Assembly (NCBI GenBank): GCA_000496135.1
Contig: KI542674.1
Coordinates: forward strand, 186,001 to 250,000
Source of the DNA: Thermoplasmatales archaeon E-plasma
Lineage (GTDB): Archaea > Thermoplasmatota > Thermoplasmata > Thermoplasmatales > Thermoplasmataceae
Direction of reading: 5' to 3'
Length of the DNA stretch: 64,000 nucleotides
Of this stretch, positions 12,357 through 20,900 are shown in pieces; position 1 is the first letter of the stretch, and each line of letters opens with the position of its first letter. The notes below the pieces were generated by a model. It made no database searches. It was given only the letters and a program-made list of their open reading frames with translations, and was not told the origin of the DNA. Position numbers and translations under genes: made by a program.

Positions 12357-13454
12357 ATGGATGAACAAATCCAGAGAGAAATTCTCAACTACATTGAGCA
12401 TGATAACTTTATTGAAGCCCTTGAGAAAGTGAGTAAATACATATCTTCACAAAAAAATGATGCTGATGCGATTGCTCTAAAAGCAATGATACTACTTGAA
12501 ATGGACCAGCCTGAGGAGGCTTTGAAAGAGGCAAACAAAGCAATTAAGCTAAACAATTTTCATTTTTATAACTTTTTGGCAGGTTCGGCTCTGCTTGAGC
12601 TTGGTTTGATTGATGATGCCATACGGCTTCTTAAAAAAAGTTCAGATGAATCCGATGACGATCCCGGATATCTTATGAAACTGGCATCAGCCTTCGAGAT
12701 GAATGGAGATATTCAGTCAGCATTAAAGGCCATAATAAGGGCAATTAAGAGCGATCCTGATAATGCAGAACTTGTAATTATTAAAGCGTCCCTGTTGAAT
12801 GCTCTGCACAGAGAGAGGGAAGCTATATTGGAGTTAAACAAAATAAGGGAAAATGAAGAACTTAAGGCGGAAGTTTATTTTGTAGAGTCAGAATCACAAA
12901 TGAATCTCAAACATATTCCAGCAGCGGAAAAATCAATTTTAAAAGCATTGGAATTAACAAAAGATTCTCCGGATGAAAGATACCTGGAAAGAGCTTCAGA
13001 GATAGAAACAATTTTGAATAAACCTGATGAGGCTCTGAAGTTCATTGATGAGGCAATCTCCATTAATAATTCTAATGAGAGATACAAATTGATAAAAGGG
13101 AGTCTATTGCTTGATTTCAAAATGCATGATGAAGCCAAAACTTTCGGATTTGAACAGTATAAAGATAACAAAAATAACCCCTTACTTACTTTCATGTTTA
13201 TAGATATACTTTCCATTACGCAGGATCTAACATTATTTACCACATTTCTGAATGAAGCAGGTTTTCCGGAAAGCCTGAATGCACTAATTAAAACTTACTA
13301 TGGTCTTGATGATCAGGAAGATGAATCCAATATTGAAAACTCACTGTCTAATTTATCAACGGATGTTAAAGGCAACCAATTTCAGGAGGATCTATCGGTC
13401 ATTCTATATAACAATCTCTTTGAGGATGATGAAGAAGACATTGATGACGAATAA
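12357..13454 (+). CDS. TPR-repeat protein
   Basis: About 365 residues of tetratricopeptide-like helical pairs, e.g. DADAIALKAMILLEMDQPEEALKEA at the start and further repeats (DDPGYLMKLASAFEMNGDIQSALKA; SNERYKLIKGSLLLDFKMHDEAK), with an acidic tail rich in Asp and Glu. TPR arrays mediate protein-protein contacts; the partner is unknown. I use the ATG at 12357, because a TATA-like TTATAAAATGG lies about 30 bases upstream and the repeat region starts soon after. The frame is open back to 12234, but that stretch looks non-coding. The gene diverges from the site-2 protease. There are no membrane segments, so it is probably cytoplasmic. Confidence 0.82.
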   Translation: MDEQIQREILNYIEHDNFIEALEKVSKYISSQKNDADAIALKAMILLEMDQPEEALKEANKAIKLNNFHFYNFLAGSALLELGLIDDAIRLLKKSSDESDDDPGYLMKLASAFEMNGDIQSALKAIIRAIKSDPDNAELVIIKASLLNALHREREAILELNKIRENEELKAEVYFVESESQMNLKHIPAAEKSILKALELTKDSPDERYLERASEIETILNKPDEALKFIDEAISINNSNERYKLIKGSLLLDFKMHDEAKTFGFEQYKDNKNNPLLTFMFIDILSITQDLTLFTTFLNEAGFPESLNALIKTYYGLDDQEDESNIENSLSNLSTDVKGNQFQEDLSVILYNNLFEDDEEDIDDE

Positions 13455-13601
13455 AATGGTTAACTCAAAATTTTTAAAAGCCTGACTAAATGATGATTAT
13501 TCTCACCTAATACCTAAATTTTTTTTGAAAGTTAGTATATAGATTTGAGAAGAGCAAGAATGTAATTAACCGGTATCTTTAGGGTAAGTTCAAAGTTAAC
13601 A

Positions 13602-14360
13602 TTATCCAAAATAACCAAGGTCATCCTTCTTCTGACCTTTATTAATGGCCTCTTCCTGCATTTTTTCCGTAATTTGCTCTATCTGTTTGCTCCTTATCTC
13701 CAGATCCTTGACGTCAACTTTGATTCCAAGAAGTTTTGTCAAAACCTTAACAAGTTCCTTTGCCCCCTTGGGATCCGCGAAGTAACCCGATGTCTCACCC
13801 ATTAGACACCCACCATCCATTCCAAAAATTTCCTGACTTAAACCCAATATGATACCGGCAGACCCCACAATTCCTCCACCTGGCTCTCCCTTTGGAAACA
13901 CCACGCCACTTTTTAGCATCTTTGATTTCAGTTTTTTGTCAGTTACTGCACCAAGTACTCTTGGCTTTTCAACAATTCTTCCTGTGCTATACCCACCCAT
14001 TGTGTATACGGTGGTTACGTTTAATTTCTTAGCTATTTCCAGTATTTTGTAAGATAATTCATATTGTCCTTCCTGAGTTGTTCCCTGAAAATCTCCGGTT
14101 ACAATAATAATCTCCTTTTTAGCATCCATCCTTTTATAATAAAGACTGTTTCTTGACAGGTGAGTTACACCCTCGTCATCTATGAATATTTGCGGAGGAA
14201 GATATTGAGAGAATATGTCGCAAATTTTTTCCATTGAGAGTTTGTCTATCAGATAATCAGCCGCTATTTTTCCTACGTTGCCGATACCTGGTAACCCGCC
14301 AATAAGTATTGGGTTATTGGTCTCTGGTATCTTAATTTCATTAACTACTATTTTCTCCAT
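13602..14360 (-). CDS. PAC2-family protein (proteasome assembly chaperone-like)
   Basis: A 252-residue protein of the PAC2/COG2047 family: GGLPGIGNVGKIAADYLID near the start, the TGDFQGTTQEGQYELS stretch and the MGGYSTGR and GGGIVGSAGIILGLS segments. A coiled, charged tail follows (residues ~215-245). In eukaryotes PAC2 helps assemble the proteasome; archaeal homologues are assumed to be ATP-grasp partners or assembly factors. It is the last gene of the conserved cluster L44e-S27e-aIF2alpha-Nop10-PAC2 and overlaps the Nop10 gene by 20 bases. Confidence 0.88.
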   Translation of the reverse strand: MEKIVVNEIKIPETNNPILIGGLPGIGNVGKIAADYLIDKLSMEKICDIFSQYLPPQIFIDDEGVTHLSRNSLYYKRMDAKKEIIIVTGDFQGTTQEGQYELSYKILEIAKKLNVTTVYTMGGYSTGRIVEKPRVLGAVTDKKLKSKMLKSGVVFPKGEPGGGIVGSAGIILGLSQEIFGMDGGCLMGETSGYFADPKGAKELVKVLTKLLGIKVDVKDLEIRSKQIEQITEKMQEEAINKGQKKDDLGYFG

Positions 14361-14520
14361 TATTTTCTTCCTCCTTTTCCTTAATTCTGAATTTTTGAAA
14401 TTTATCAGATGGTGAATACTTTAGCGGGTCCGTATTTCTAGTTTGAGAACCACATACCGGACATTTCTCTTCCATAGTATATTTGCCACAGTTTGCACAC
14501 TTTCTAATAAGCGTTTTCAT
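14341..14520 (-). CDS. nop10: H/ACA ribonucleoprotein Nop10
   Basis: A 59-residue protein, small enough to be missed in routine calling. It begins MKTLIRKCANCGKYTMEEKC and continues PVCGSQTR, so the two CxxC pairs form the zinc ribbon. The motif that follows (NTDPLKYSPSDKFQKFR) is the Nop10 linker that contacts the Cbf5 pseudouridine synthase in H/ACA guide RNPs. It sits between aIF2alpha (2-base gap) and PAC2 (20-base overlap), the usual archaeal order. Confidence 0.95.
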   Translation of the reverse strand: MKTLIRKCANCGKYTMEEKCPVCGSQTRNTDPLKYSPSDKFQKFRIKEKEEENNGENSS

Positions 14521-14522
14521 GA

Positions 14523-15284
14523 CTAATTACTTCTTGAAAATTCTACTACTACACTTTCCCTTTTACCTTTGTCTGTGATATTCTGAACGATTTTCTTTAG
14601 CTTATCCTCAGCCACTTTGTATTCCTTTTCTCGAACAACAATTCTATATCTAGGAGCACCTGCATATTGTATTGAAACGCCTTCTTCCTCTCCCACATCC
14701 TTGAAAGTGTCCTTAATCAAATCCACACCGTTTGGCTGAAGTGAATAAGCCTCTATATAACCTCCTATCTTTACGAAAGGAGGAGTGACATTTTCTTTTG
14801 AAATTTTTATAAAAGCATTTTTCCATTTTGCTTTAACGGTAGGCATAAAATCCTCGCCTGAGGCAGCATCTTCAAAAGCTGCATAAATCGAGCCATATTC
14901 TGACTGAAGCTCATTGCCAAATTCAGTCATACACTCATCATACGATTTCTTCAATTGTTTGGCGAGAAGTTCCATAAGTTTTTTTGCCTTCTGTTCATCT
15001 TTCCATTCTGAAATTTTTGCTCTCTTCTGATGATCATTAACTCTCTTTAAAGATAATTCAACATTTCCTCTCGTTGGATCAACTGAAAGAACTTTACAAA
15101 CTGTTTTTTGCCCTTCCCTCAAATAATCTTTGATATATTTAACCCAGCCGGTTGCTACTTCTGCGATATGAATAAAACCTTCTGTTCCGGGGAATTCGTC
15201 TAAAGTTACATCTGCTCCGAATTTTTTAACATTTCTAATCGTAACTACTACGACATCCCCTGTCTCTGGAAGGTTTTTTGCCAT
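14523..15284 (-). CDS. eif2a: Translation initiation factor aIF2 subunit alpha
   Basis: Alpha subunit of the trimeric factor that carries initiator tRNA to the ribosome. The N-terminal S1 domain is clear (residues ~10-85: GDVVVVTIRNVKKFGADVTL...VELSLKRV). A helical middle and the C-terminal alpha/beta domain follow. At 253 aa it has the normal length. S27e ends two bases upstream and Nop10 starts two bases downstream, so the operon is tight. Confidence 0.95.
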   Translation of the reverse strand: MAKNLPETGDVVVVTIRNVKKFGADVTLDEFPGTEGFIHIAEVATGWVKYIKDYLREGQKTVCKVLSVDPTRGNVELSLKRVNDHQKRAKISEWKDEQKAKKLMELLAKQLKKSYDECMTEFGNELQSEYGSIYAAFEDAASGEDFMPTVKAKWKNAFIKISKENVTPPFVKIGGYIEAYSLQPNGVDLIKDTFKDVGEEEGVSIQYAGAPRYRIVVREKEYKVAEDKLKKIVQNITDKGKRESVVVEFSRSN

Positions 15285-15285
15285 T

Positions 15286-15483
15286 TCAATACTCTTTAAT
15301 TTTTTCTCCGGATATGCTGATTAGACCCCCGGTTGGAGAGGCCAATTCAGACCCGCAAATATTACAGATTACCTTAGAAGATCCTTTGCTATAGGTTACC
15401 TGCTCATTGTTACATTCTTTGCACTTTAATCGAATAAATTTATTACCTACGCCCTTAAGCTTAACGCTTGTTTTTTCGCTCAT
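15286..15483 (-). CDS. rps27e: Ribosomal protein S27e
   Basis: A 65-residue zinc-ribbon protein of the small subunit. The four cysteines are in FIRLKCKECNNEQVTYS and KVICNICGSELA. The glycine-rich turn PTGGLISISG near the end is typical. Its start overlaps the L44e stop by four bases (ATGA), which implies translational coupling. Confidence 0.95.
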   Translation of the reverse strand: MSEKTSVKLKGVGNKFIRLKCKECNNEQVTYSKGSSKVICNICGSELASPTGGLISISGEKIKEY

Positions 15484-15767
15484 TGATGCACCTCCAATAT
15501 CTCAAATTTCTTTGCCCTCTGTGTTGGTCTGGTTAATGCCCTTTTACATTTAGTGCATCTGAATCTTATACTGACTCTCTTTGTAGGTTTTTCTCTGCCT
15601 TCTGGCTTTGGCCTTGGAAAACCTCCATATCCTGATGTAACTCTTCTGAATAATCTCTGACCATGCTTCAATTCGCTAGCCTTTTTCTTCCTTACCCTTT
15701 CCACTTCATGATCAGTATGTTCATGGCAGAATTTGCAGTACATTTTAACTTGTTTAGGAATCTTCAC
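15480..15767 (-). CDS. rpl44e: Ribosomal protein L44e
   Basis: A large-subunit protein of 95 aa: MKIPKQVKMYCKFCHEHTDH supplies the first CxxC and RFRCTKCKRAL the second; the middle is the basic GYGGFPRPKPEGREKPTKR stretch. A GGTGAT Shine-Dalgarno element lies a few bases before the ATG, so the mRNA has a leader and transcription starts upstream. It opens the L44e-S27e-aIF2alpha-Nop10-PAC2 cluster. Confidence 0.96.
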   Translation of the reverse strand: MKIPKQVKMYCKFCHEHTDHEVERVRKKKASELKHGQRLFRRVTSGYGGFPRPKPEGREKPTKRVSIRFRCTKCKRALTRPTQRAKKFEILEVHQ

Positions 15768-16121
15768 TTTATCACCATCTTCTCTGTTAACTATGTGTTT
15801 GAGCCCACCTTACCTGACCTTTTGCTATTTATTAGATGAAGACGCGATGATTTACCCATTACGCCTAAACCATAGCTACAGAAGGTATTAATCCATATTT
15901 CACCTATTTCATAGAGTGAATCTGGCTTGAATTTACCATTGCCGGTGGGTATGCTCCCTTGATTATTTCCCAATATATCACTCTTTCCGTCTTGATTTAC
16001 GTGCTTAGCCGGAATTGTTCAAATTTATTCATATTTTTGAAGGATTGAACTTAATTTTGAAATGCGGTAATGTTACTGTATTAATTTTATCCTGTATAAG
16101 TGAAAAGAAGAGAAGTTGTTA
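15768..16121 (-). other. 354-base gap with a doubtful short frame
   Basis: This stretch separates L44e from the MBL hydrolase. On the minus strand a 60-codon frame runs from TTG 15973 to 15791, 24 bases before L44e. Its product looks unlike a folded protein and I recognise no family. A second minus frame (about 15990-15880) reads more protein-like before it hits stops. The gap is somewhat richer in G/C than other spacers. It must hold the ribosomal operon's promoter. It may also hold a leader, a small RNA or the remains of a gene; I cannot decide which. Confidence 0.35.
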
Positions 16122-16784
16122 TTATCTTCCAACTAAGGGTTTTCCATGACCGGGCAGAATTAATGCAGCTTTCTTGTTAAAAATCAGTTCCTTTGATTTC
16201 TCTGCCATTTTCAAATCAAGTGTAAAAGCCTTGTTTATAATAGCTTTGCCAGATCTATTCGTTACTGCATCACCAACAAACAGTACTTGATCGCTCTCTA
16301 GATAATATGATGTACTACCTGGTGTGTGCCCAGGCGTTTTCATAAAACTAATCCCGTTAATGTTTAAATCAGTAACTTTAATTGCTGATGTTATCGGGTT
16401 ACTTTTCATTAACTTTGAAACAAATTTTGATAACAAATGTTTTGTTGGAATAATTTTTGACTTCCCTAAAACAACGTCCATTTCATTATCTGGAACATAC
16501 ACCTTACTTCGAAATTCGTCGGTTATTGCTTTAAGACCGCCTGTGTGGTCCGGATGATAATGTGTTATCAGTATATATTCTGGTATCTGCTGGATTTGTT
16601 TATAATAAGCAATGACTTTCCAGGAAGATCCCTTAGTACCTGCGTCAATGAGCAAATGCCTGTCTTCAATTTTAACGTCATAACAGTTGGCCATTGTTCC
16701 ATCAATTAAAGTAACGTTGTCTGAAACCTTCATAATTCTATAAGTTTTATTTTCCATATAAATATAAGTGTTGATAATTACCAT
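16122..16784 (-). CDS. Metallo-beta-lactamase-fold hydrolase
   Basis: A 220-residue MBL-fold enzyme with the metal site THYHPDHTGG, a later PGHTPGS turn, LFVGDAVTN and the final PGHGKPLVGR. The pattern is that of glyoxalase II-like and general thioester or ester hydrolases; no substrate can be assigned. The ATG at 16784 is used; a second ATG at 16757 (MENKTYRIM) is equally possible. It diverges from the LSm gene, and an A/T tract at 16813-16828 probably serves both. Confidence 0.8.
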   Translation of the reverse strand: MVIINTYIYMENKTYRIMKVSDNVTLIDGTMANCYDVKIEDRHLLIDAGTKGSSWKVIAYYKQIQQIPEYILITHYHPDHTGGLKAITDEFRSKVYVPDNEMDVVLGKSKIIPTKHLLSKFVSKLMKSNPITSAIKVTDLNINGISFMKTPGHTPGSTSYYLESDQVLFVGDAVTNRSGKAIINKAFTLDLKMAEKSKELIFNKKAALILPGHGKPLVGR

Positions 16785-16850
16785 AAAAAACTTAATTCAG
16801 TCTATGACTAGATATTTATTTATAATGATTAACAATGTCAGCAGGTAATT

Positions 16851-17105
16851 ATGCCGGGAAATCCTAGTTCAGCAGCGAGACCATTAGATGTGCTCAGAAG
16901 ATCCATAGAGAAAAACGTTCTTGTGGACGTTAAGGGGAAGAGAGGATACTCTGGAATTCTTGAAGGATATGATGTTTATATGAACCTTGTCCTTAAGAGC
17001 GCTAATGAAATAATCAATGGAGAAAGCAAAGGAGTTTATGACAGAATACTGGTCAGAGGAGATAATGTTATATTTGTATCTCCCTCAAAAGGTGAAAAAC
17101 AATGA
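16851..17105 (+). CDS. LSm (Sm-like) RNA-binding protein
   Basis: A Sm-fold protein of 84 aa: PLDVLRRSIEKNVLVDVKGK opens Sm1 and YDVYMNLVLKSANE closes it; Sm2 is YDRILVRGDNVIFVSP, with the RGD/N motif that binds uridine-rich RNA. Archaeal Sm proteins form heptameric rings that bind tRNA precursors and small RNAs. An AGCAGGTAATT element precedes the ATG. The stop overlaps the L37e start by four bases, giving the well-known LSm-L37e pair. Confidence 0.95.
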   Translation: MPGNPSSAARPLDVLRRSIEKNVLVDVKGKRGYSGILEGYDVYMNLVLKSANEIINGESKGVYDRILVRGDNVIFVSPSKGEKQ

Positions 17106-17266
17106 GTAATGGAACAGCAGTAATGGGTAAGATGTCGGGAAAGAAGGTACACATCAGATGCAGGAGATGTGGTCATCATTCATATCATGTGAGAGAAAAG
17201 AGGTGTTCCCACTGTGGATTCCCTAGTCCAAGACTCAGAGAGTACAGTTGGGCAAAAACCAAATGA
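17102..17266 (+). CDS. rpl37e: Ribosomal protein L37e
   Basis: A 54-residue protein of the large subunit, below common length cut-offs. After MSNGTAVMGKMSGKKVHIRC the zinc ribbon CRRCGHHSYHVREKRCSHCG is complete, and the end PSPRLREYSWAKTK matches the family. It starts inside the last codons of LSm (ATGA overlap) and its 3' end overlaps the start of purF by 53 bases in another frame. Confidence 0.96.
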   Translation: MSNGTAVMGKMSGKKVHIRCRRCGHHSYHVREKRCSHCGFPSPRLREYSWAKTK

Positions 17267-18665
17267 GCACTGTGCTGTCGTAGGATTTTACGGCACAGAT
17301 GGCGCATTTGATTGGATATTTACCTCGCTTAGAACACTTCAGCATCGAGGGCAGGAAAGTTCTGGAATATCCATATTTGACGGAACAAGAATTAATACTG
17401 TCAAGGTAATGGGTCTTGTAAACGAGGGTTTCAAAGGTTTAATTGAGAATGGGAGTATATACTCCAAACTTAGTGGAAACATTGGTGTAGGTCATAACAG
17501 GTATTCAACGGCAGGAGCCAAGGACCTTAGTGGAGCTGGCCCGGTTACGGTATCCTCAATGCTTGGTGAACTTGCTCTTTCACATAATGGAGAAATAGTA
17601 AACCAGGTTGAATTGAGGGAAGAACTTAAAAAGAAAGGAATCACGTTCCAGACACAACTCGATACTGAAGTTCTTCTTATGATTCTTTCAAGGGAAATTA
17701 GTGAAAAGGGCTTGAAGAATGGATTCAAAAATGCAATGAGTCTATTAAGAGGTTCATATTCCTGTGCACTGATAATCAATAATAAATTGTATGCCTTCAG
17801 AGACCCGCTTGGGATTCGGCCACTAATCTTTGGGAAAGTGGGAAATAACTATATTGTAGCATCAGAATCCTCTGTCATTGATGTGCTTGGAGGCAAGATA
17901 ATAAGAGATGTCGAACCGGGAGAAGTGATTGAGTTTTCTGAAGGCGAGTACAAAACTATACTAAGTGTACCTTCTGTGAGAACTGCTCATTGTATGTTTG
18001 AGTACGTATATTTCTCAAGACCGGATAGTGTTATTGATAATGTAGAGGTTTATAATGCTAGAATTTTAATGGGAAGGGAGTTGGCGAAGGAAGCTCCAGT
18101 GGAGGCAGATGTGGTAGTCCCTGTTCCCGATTCGGGAAGAACACAGGCTATGGGATATGCGCTTGAACTGGGTCTAGAATATTCAGAGGGGCTTTTCAAA
18201 AACAGATATTCGGAAAGAACCTTTATAATGCCTACTCAGAGTCTTAGATCTAATTCGGTAAAGATAAAATTGAATCCTATAAAATCAGCAATAGCCGGAA
18301 AAAAGGTTGTGCTCATTGATGACAGTATTGTTAGAGGAACAACTATGCGTTATATAGTTTCAATACTCAGGTCAGCTGGCGCAGCTGAAATCCACGTAAG
18401 AATTGGATCCCCTATGATTATTGCACCCTGTTATCTGGGAGTTGATATGAAAACAAGGGACCAGTTTATCGCGCTGAATAAAGCCATATCCGATATAAAT
18501 GCTGAAATAGGATCGAATTCTCTAGCCTATCTTTCTTTGGATGGCTTGAAAAAGAGTATTGGACTTGGGTCTAAGAGTCTTTGCCTCGGTTGTCTCACCG
18601 GAGAATATCCGGTAAAGATCAAAGGCGAAAAGTTTACCCAGCAAACTGCCCTGGAAAGTTACTGA
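17214..18665 (+). CDS. purF: Amidophosphoribosyltransferase PurF
   Basis: First step of purine synthesis: PRPP plus glutamine gives phosphoribosylamine. The glutaminase nucleophile is the Cys at about residue 20 (NEHCAVVGFYG), exposed after removal of a propeptide. RTLQHRGQESSGI and HNRYSTAG belong to the Ntn domain, and VVLIDDSIVRGTT is the PRPP loop. Cysteines at the end (SLCLGCLTGEYP) may bind an Fe-S cluster as in Bacillus PurF. The GTG at 17214 lies inside the L37e gene; a GAGGTG Shine-Dalgarno element 8 bases before it, and no later in-frame start before the Cys, support this choice. Confidence 0.94.
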   Translation: MDSLVQDSESTVGQKPNEHCAVVGFYGTDGAFDWIFTSLRTLQHRGQESSGISIFDGTRINTVKVMGLVNEGFKGLIENGSIYSKLSGNIGVGHNRYSTAGAKDLSGAGPVTVSSMLGELALSHNGEIVNQVELREELKKKGITFQTQLDTEVLLMILSREISEKGLKNGFKNAMSLLRGSYSCALIINNKLYAFRDPLGIRPLIFGKVGNNYIVASESSVIDVLGGKIIRDVEPGEVIEFSEGEYKTILSVPSVRTAHCMFEYVYFSRPDSVIDNVEVYNARILMGRELAKEAPVEADVVVPVPDSGRTQAMGYALELGLEYSEGLFKNRYSERTFIMPTQSLRSNSVKIKLNPIKSAIAGKKVVLIDDSIVRGTTMRYIVSILRSAGAAEIHVRIGSPMIIAPCYLGVDMKTRDQFIALNKAISDINAEIGSNSLAYLSLDGLKKSIGLGSKSLCLGCLTGEYPVKIKGEKFTQQTALESY

Positions 18666-18719
18666 TTTAAAATTTAAACGCAATTTCTTTTGAAATTAGT
18701 TCAGTTAAGTTATAGTAAA

Positions 18720-18730
18720 AAATTATAACA
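18720..18730 (+). promoter_or_regulatory. TATA-like element for aIF5A
   Basis: The sequence AAATTATAACA lies about 30 bases upstream of the aIF5A ATG, the spacing expected for a leaderless or near-leaderless archaeal transcript. Confidence 0.4.
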
Positions 18731-18756
18731 CCTAACTCATAACCCCATGGTTTTAT

Positions 18757-19146
18757 ATGAGTTGGCAAGAGGCCGAAGTAAGAGAATTGAAAGTTGGGAG
18801 ATATATGCTTGTTGATGACTCTCCGTGCAAGATAATGGATATTACAACATCCAAGCCTGGAAAGCATGGGGAAGCAAAGGCAAGGATTGTTGCTATAGGT
18901 ATCTTTGATAACCAAAAGAGAAGCGTGGTATTTCCTGTGAAACATAAGGTTAAAGTGCCGATAATAGAAAAGAAGAACGCTCAGGTACTCAGCGTGGCAA
19001 ACAAAGAGGCTCAATTAATGGACAGTGAAACCTATGAGACTTTTCTCATATCCCTGTCAGATGACGAATTAGATAAGGTTAAAGCTGGAACAGAGGTATC
19101 TTATTGGGAAGCAATGGGCGTCAGAAAGATAATGCTGGGGAATTAA
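18757..19146 (+). CDS. eif5a: Translation factor aIF5A (hypusine-containing)
   Basis: Promotes peptide-bond formation and termination at difficult sequences. The protein (129 aa) has the modification loop [12 protein letters not shown], whose Lys at about residue 32-33 becomes (deoxy)hypusine, using the aminobutyl group of spermidine. The N-terminal SH3-like and C-terminal OB domains are both present. Its 3' end overlaps the agmatinase gene by 43 bases. That pairing makes biochemical sense, as agmatinase supplies putrescine for spermidine. Confidence 0.95.
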   Translation: MSWQEAEVRELKVGRYMLVDDSPCKIMDITTSKPGKHGEAKARIVAIGIFDNQKRSVVFPVKHKVKVPIIEKKNAQVLSVANKEAQLMDSETYETFLISLSDDELDKVKAGTEVSYWEAMGVRKIMLGN

Positions 19147-20003
19147 GTTCTTATATTTCCCTTAGAAAAATAGCTGATGCACACTACTCATATGAAGACT
19201 CCAAATATGTAATATTTGGGGTACCATTCGACCAGACCTCATCGTTCAGAAAGGGTTCCAGCTTAGCTCCGGATGCAGTAAGGATAGCCTACGATAACCT
19301 GGAATCCTTCGATGCGTATTATGGCGTTGATTTTGGAGAAATTCCCATATGCGATTTGGGGAATTTATCAGTAAGCGAGGATCCTGAAGAAGTTGTGGAT
19401 TCAGTTCAGAGAATAACAGAATTGATCTCTGGAGATGACAAAATTCCAATAATGATAGGTGGAGAACATTCAATTACAGGTGGCGCAATTCGAAATTTCA
19501 AGAATTCTACTATGATTATAATTGATGCACACTCGGATTTCCGTGATGAGTATATGGGAAGCAAGTTCAATCATGCCTGTATCACGCATAGAGCTTTTGA
19601 AGTATTGGGGGAGGGAAAGATCTTTTCCTTTGGAACCAGATCAATTTCAAGAGAGGAATTTGAAGATAAAGATTTCAGCAAAGTCAAATTCATAAGAGCA
19701 GAAGAAATTTTGAGAAATGGCATAAATAGCGCAGTAGAAAATGCAAAAATACCATCTAATTCAAGCATATATTTCTCAATAGACATGGATGGAATGGATC
19801 CATCATATGCCCCTGCTGTGGGTACACCGGAACCCTATGGTATAAGGGATACGGATGTGAGAGCCCTCATCAGAAAGTTTTCAAAAAGAATTGTTGGATT
19901 TGATGTACTTGAATTTTCACCAGTTTATGATAATGGAAACACTGCAGTACTAGCCGCGAAATTAATTCAGGATTTTATTGGAAGCAGGGAGATGAAAAAT
20001 TAG
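19104..20003 (+). CDS. speB: Agmatinase / ureohydrolase
   Basis: A binuclear manganese ureohydrolase (299 aa) that converts agmatine to putrescine and urea. The metal motifs are [19 protein letters not shown] and [20 protein letters not shown]. The start is TTG at 19104, inside the aIF5A gene, with a GAGGT Shine-Dalgarno element 6 bases before it; no ATG or GTG exists before the conserved core. The product feeds spermidine synthesis, for which an SpeD gene lies at 58.0 kb, and hence hypusine. Related arginases or formiminoglutamases are less likely given the neighbour. Confidence 0.88.
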   Translation: MGSNGRQKDNAGELSSYISLRKIADAHYSYEDSKYVIFGVPFDQTSSFRKGSSLAPDAVRIAYDNLESFDAYYGVDFGEIPICDLGNLSVSEDPEEVVDSVQRITELISGDDKIPIMIGGEHSITGGAIRNFKNSTMIIIDAHSDFRDEYMGSKFNHACITHRAFEVLGEGKIFSFGTRSISREEFEDKDFSKVKFIRAEEILRNGINSAVENAKIPSNSSIYFSIDMDGMDPSYAPAVGTPEPYGIRDTDVRALIRKFSKRIVGFDVLEFSPVYDNGNTAVLAAKLIQDFIGSREMKN

Positions 20004-20530
20004 AGACCAATTTTTGCGGAAATATCCTTTCCCTTTGAAATCTCTATTCTGCAGGGTGTTGGTAATTTAATGGATGCCTTGTGAAGTGCGTCTTTCATTT
20101 TTTTGGCACCCTCTGCTGTTGTTCTTCCAACCATGACAATATCATTTGAATAAACTCTTGCTGCAGTACCTACGGGCTTTCCAAAAGCATTTCTCATTCC
20201 ACTTGATATCCTATCAGCGCCTGCTCCGGTTGCCATTTTATGCTCTCTTATAACGTGATGAGGATATGGTCTAATCTGCAGGAAGAAATTTTCATTCCCC
20301 ACCTGTTCCGAAAGCTTTCTGTTTATGGAAATCCTTGCCGCTTCCAGTGCAGTGTGCCTGATCTGACAGGATTCTTCAGCTATCAGCCTCATTTCTATAT
20401 CAAAATCTTTCTTTTGGTTTCCCTGCGTAAAAGTTGTGATCTTTGAATATGGAACACCTCCCATGAACTCTCTGCGTGTATAGGATGGCCCTTTTATCTT
20501 TGAATACATTCTAGCTGGTTTCGTTACCAT
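20000..20530 (-). CDS. rpl10e: Ribosomal protein L10e (L16 family)
   Basis: The archaeal counterpart of bacterial L16, 176 aa: the N-terminus TKPARMYSKIKGPSYTRREF, the QIRPYPHHVIREHKMATGAG segment and the GRTTAEGAKKMKDALHKA helix are all typical. It lies near the A-site tRNA elbow and the peptidyl-transferase centre. Its end overlaps the agmatinase stop by four bases in convergent orientation. A TATA box on the minus strand (20555-20566) suits a leaderless start. Confidence 0.96.
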   Translation of the reverse strand: MVTKPARMYSKIKGPSYTRREFMGGVPYSKITTFTQGNQKKDFDIEMRLIAEESCQIRHTALEAARISINRKLSEQVGNENFFLQIRPYPHHVIREHKMATGAGADRISSGMRNAFGKPVGTAARVYSNDIVMVGRTTAEGAKKMKDALHKASIKLPTPCRIEISKGKDISAKIGL

Positions 20531-20554
20531 TTTTATCTAATGGGAAATGATTCT

Positions 20555-20566
20555 CCATATAAAAAC
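20555..20566 (-). promoter_or_regulatory. TATA box for L10e
   Basis: On the minus strand this reads GTTTTTATATGG, centred about 30 bases upstream of the ATG at 20530. It is one of the clearer promoters in the window. Confidence 0.45.
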
Positions 20567-20675
20567 TCCACTACTCCCTTTTTAAAAAATCTGTTATGAT
20601 ATTCATATCATCTTAAGAAAATGCAATTCATTATTTCTAGGAGAATATATTAGAATAAATGCAATAATTACACTA

Positions 20676-20846
20676 ATGGCAAAAAGAGTAATTGATGTAA
20701 CTCATGTTACCTTAAAGGGGAATTCTATGAGAGTGACAATACCTAAGAAGGTTTCAAAAGAACTGGGCTTAACAGGTAATGATATTATTGTTTTTTATGA
20801 AGACGATGGCATAAAAATAAAAAAGATGGAACCTGAATTCAAGTGA
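20676..20846 (+). CDS. AbrB/SpoVT-type DNA-binding protein
   Basis: A 56-residue swapped-hairpin protein. After MAKRVIDVTHVTLKGNS comes the AbrB signature MRVTIPKKVSKELGL, then a two-stranded end (DIIVFYEDDGIKIKKME). AbrB proteins in archaea act as transcription regulators or as antitoxins. No toxin gene lies next to it: the following gene is a transporter-like protein 54 bases on. An AGAATATATTAG TATA-like element at about 20642-20653 fits a leaderless ATG. A local regulator of the downstream membrane gene is my guess only. Confidence 0.85.
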   Translation: MAKRVIDVTHVTLKGNSMRVTIPKKVSKELGLTGNDIIVFYEDDGIKIKKMEPEFK

Positions 20847-20900
20847 TTTATCTTCTAAAAATAAGTATATTCTAGAAAGGCATTCATAAGAGGCGGAATA

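Noticed and set aside
15780-16010. RNase P RNA or SRP RNA in the spacer before L44e
   Set aside because: I looked for the conserved RNase P blocks and the SRP helix 8 motif and did not find them on either strand.
20676-20846. AbrB protein as antitoxin of a toxin-antitoxin pair
   Set aside because: No PIN-domain, RelE- or MazF-like gene lies next to it on either side.
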